Below are positions 62,874-64,000 of a stretch of DNA of 64,000 nt, piece by piece. The position numbers were made by a program, and so were the translations under genes. Every line of letters begins with the position of its first letter. The stretch's first letter is position 1. This DNA is from Syntrophobacteraceae bacterium (GTDB taxonomy: Bacteria; Desulfobacterota; Syntrophobacteria; Syntrophobacterales; Syntrophobacteraceae). The notes beneath the pieces are model-generated. The model had not been told where the DNA came from, did not search any database, and worked only from the letters and a program-made list of their open reading frames with translations. The DNA is taken from positions 1 through 64,000 of the forward strand of contig JALOPI010000008.1 in assembly GCA_025453975.1 (NCBI GenBank), in the 5' to 3' direction.

Positions 62874-63837
62874 GACTTTACTTGGGGCTGCTCTCGTCTG
62901 CGGTCTCTGCGCTCTGGCCATCCACGCTCTCGGTTCGTGGCGCGGATCCGCCGCCCAGGATGCCGACGCCGCCGAAGGGGAGGCGGCGCGGACCCAGCCC
63001 GGCTCGGCCGGTGATGACTTGTTTCAGGGCAAGGTGGTCTGCTCCCTGAAACGCACGGTGGTCATGCCCGTCAAGGGGACGATCCAGCGGATGGCGGCAC
63101 GGGGGGGGCAGGCAGTCCGGAAAGGGGATGTGCTGGCCTCCTACCGGATTGCGAGCGACATGCTGCCCGGACTCAAGCGTCGCATCGCGGCGGTGCAGGT
63201 CAAGGACATGGAAGTGGGGCTGTCCGATCTCGAGAAGAGCCTGACCCTCCTCAACGGCAAGCGGCGTGAACTGTCGGAGCTGGTCCGGAAGGACCTGGGG
63301 CCTGCCCAGGGGCTCAGACAGGTGGAGGCGGAGATCCAGGCCGTCGAGAGGCAGCGAGCCGCTTTGCTGGAGAAGCTGCGTATCGAGAAGGATGTGGTGC
63401 GGGACGACCTCGAAGCACTGCGGGAGCAGCTGGGCGGCTCGCTCCAGGCCATCGGCTCCAACGAGCCGGTCCATCTCGTCGCTCCCATCTCCGGCCTGGT
63501 CATCTGGGTCAGTCCCGAGCTTCGGGAAGGGGCCGAGCTGCCGGCTGGAGCCGGTGCCTTCGTCGTGGGCGTCATGGACCCGATGCTCATGAGAGCCCAG
63601 GTCCACGAGCTGGAGGCCGTCAAGCTGTCGGTGGGGGACTCGGCGGAGGTATCCTTCGAGTCGCTCCCCAACCGGGTCTTCGAGGGGAAGGTGTCGCGGC
63701 TGGCGTGGGCTCCGCTGACGCCGGCCCTGGAGCAGGCGACGTACTACGAGCTGGAGCTGGCATTGCCCAACCCGGAGCTGGCTCTCAGGGAGGGAATGAA
63801 GGGGCAGGTCGCTCTGCGCAAGGCGGGGGAGCGGTAG
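62851..63837 (+). CDS. HlyD/MacA-like periplasmic adaptor protein
   Basis: This membrane fusion protein (328 aa) has an N-terminal anchor (LLGAALVCGLCALAIHALG), a lipoyl-like half-motif (VVMPVKGTIQRMAARGGQAVRKGDVLASY), a long coiled-coil hairpin (~110-205) and a second lipoyl half (VHLVAPISGLVIWVSPELREGAEL) plus a beta-barrel (ALVREGMKG-type end). It links the inner membrane ABC pair to the TolC-like channel. It overlaps the TolC-like gene by 23 bp, so it is translationally coupled. The trailing 163 bp of the window hold no recognised gene. Confidence 0.9.
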   Translation: MWIRPLTRTLLGAALVCGLCALAIHALGSWRGSAAQDADAAEGEAARTQPGSAGDDLFQGKVVCSLKRTVVMPVKGTIQRMAARGGQAVRKGDVLASYRIASDMLPGLKRRIAAVQVKDMEVGLSDLEKSLTLLNGKRRELSELVRKDLGPAQGLRQVEAEIQAVERQRAALLEKLRIEKDVVRDDLEALREQLGGSLQAIGSNEPVHLVAPISGLVIWVSPELREGAELPAGAGAFVVGVMDPMLMRAQVHELEAVKLSVGDSAEVSFESLPNRVFEGKVSRLAWAPLTPALEQATYYELELALPNPELALREGMKGQVALRKAGER

Positions 63838-64000
63838 CAGGGTGTGTTTTCGCGTCCGGGGCGGTTTGTTGCGGGGCAGCACCCGCGGGCGGGGCTGCAT
63901 GATTCATGACAGGGAAGCCTGGGGTCTGAGGCTTCCCCAAAGGCGAAAAGGAGGTCTTCCGCGGTTTGCGGCGTGATGAGCGATTTCGAGAATAGTCGGG

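Overview
This is GC-rich bacterial DNA, very probably from a sulfate-reducing deltaproteobacterium of the Syntrophobacter/Desulfo- type. The main evidence is the qmoA-qmoB-qmoC locus (22450-27270), which encodes the quinone-interacting membrane complex that feeds electrons to APS reductase. The taxon is an inference; no rRNA or tRNA gene was seen.

Layout. 1-4871: the end of glyA, then a riboflavin operon ribD-ribE-ribBA-ribH with nusB, all on +. 5002-13440: a small Cys-rich protein, a lysozyme-like protein without a signal peptide, a TetR regulator translationally coupled to an acyl carrier protein (-), Nudix and nuclease genes (-), a DUF2914 protein, a fused diadenylate cyclase/YbbR protein, and an orphan protein with a histidine-kinase-like H-box (-). 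13747-22004: malQ, purA and a PfkB kinase (-), rmuC (+), a receiver-TPR response regulator (+), a cupin and a tiny membrane protein (-). 22450-27357: qmoABC, closed by a strong intrinsic terminator. qmoA is broken by an apparent 4-bp tandem duplication near its start.

27534-57604 is a large surface-glycan region of about 30 kb. Its first half carries a flippase, GT4, GT21-like, MJ1255-type and GT2 glycosyltransferases, a radical SAM/SPASM protein, a zinc alcohol dehydrogenase, a polysaccharide deacetylase-like protein and a B12-type radical SAM protein. The second half (41949 onward) carries a Wzm/Wzt-type ABC exporter, a DegT aminotransferase and a GNAT acetyltransferase. It continues with three related GT4-like proteins sharing an IYD(V/I)DD-type motif, a GT4 with a C-terminal extension, an 838-aa radical SAM-methyltransferase-coiled-coil fusion, a GT2 and a large membrane protein. 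Several AT-rich patches there suggest mosaic or transferred DNA.

57706-63837 is a five-gene + strand cluster: MacB/FtsX-like permease, serine-palmitoyltransferase-like alpha-oxoamine synthase, ABC ATPase, TolC-like outer membrane protein and HlyD-like adaptor. A REP-like inverted repeat lies before the TolC gene. An amino-ketone lipid synthase inside a tripartite exporter cluster is the best candidate here for an undescribed system: a sphingoid-like or signalling molecule made and exported by one locus. A GT21 (ceramide glucosyltransferase-like) gene elsewhere in the window is compatible with glycolipid formation. The product is inference.
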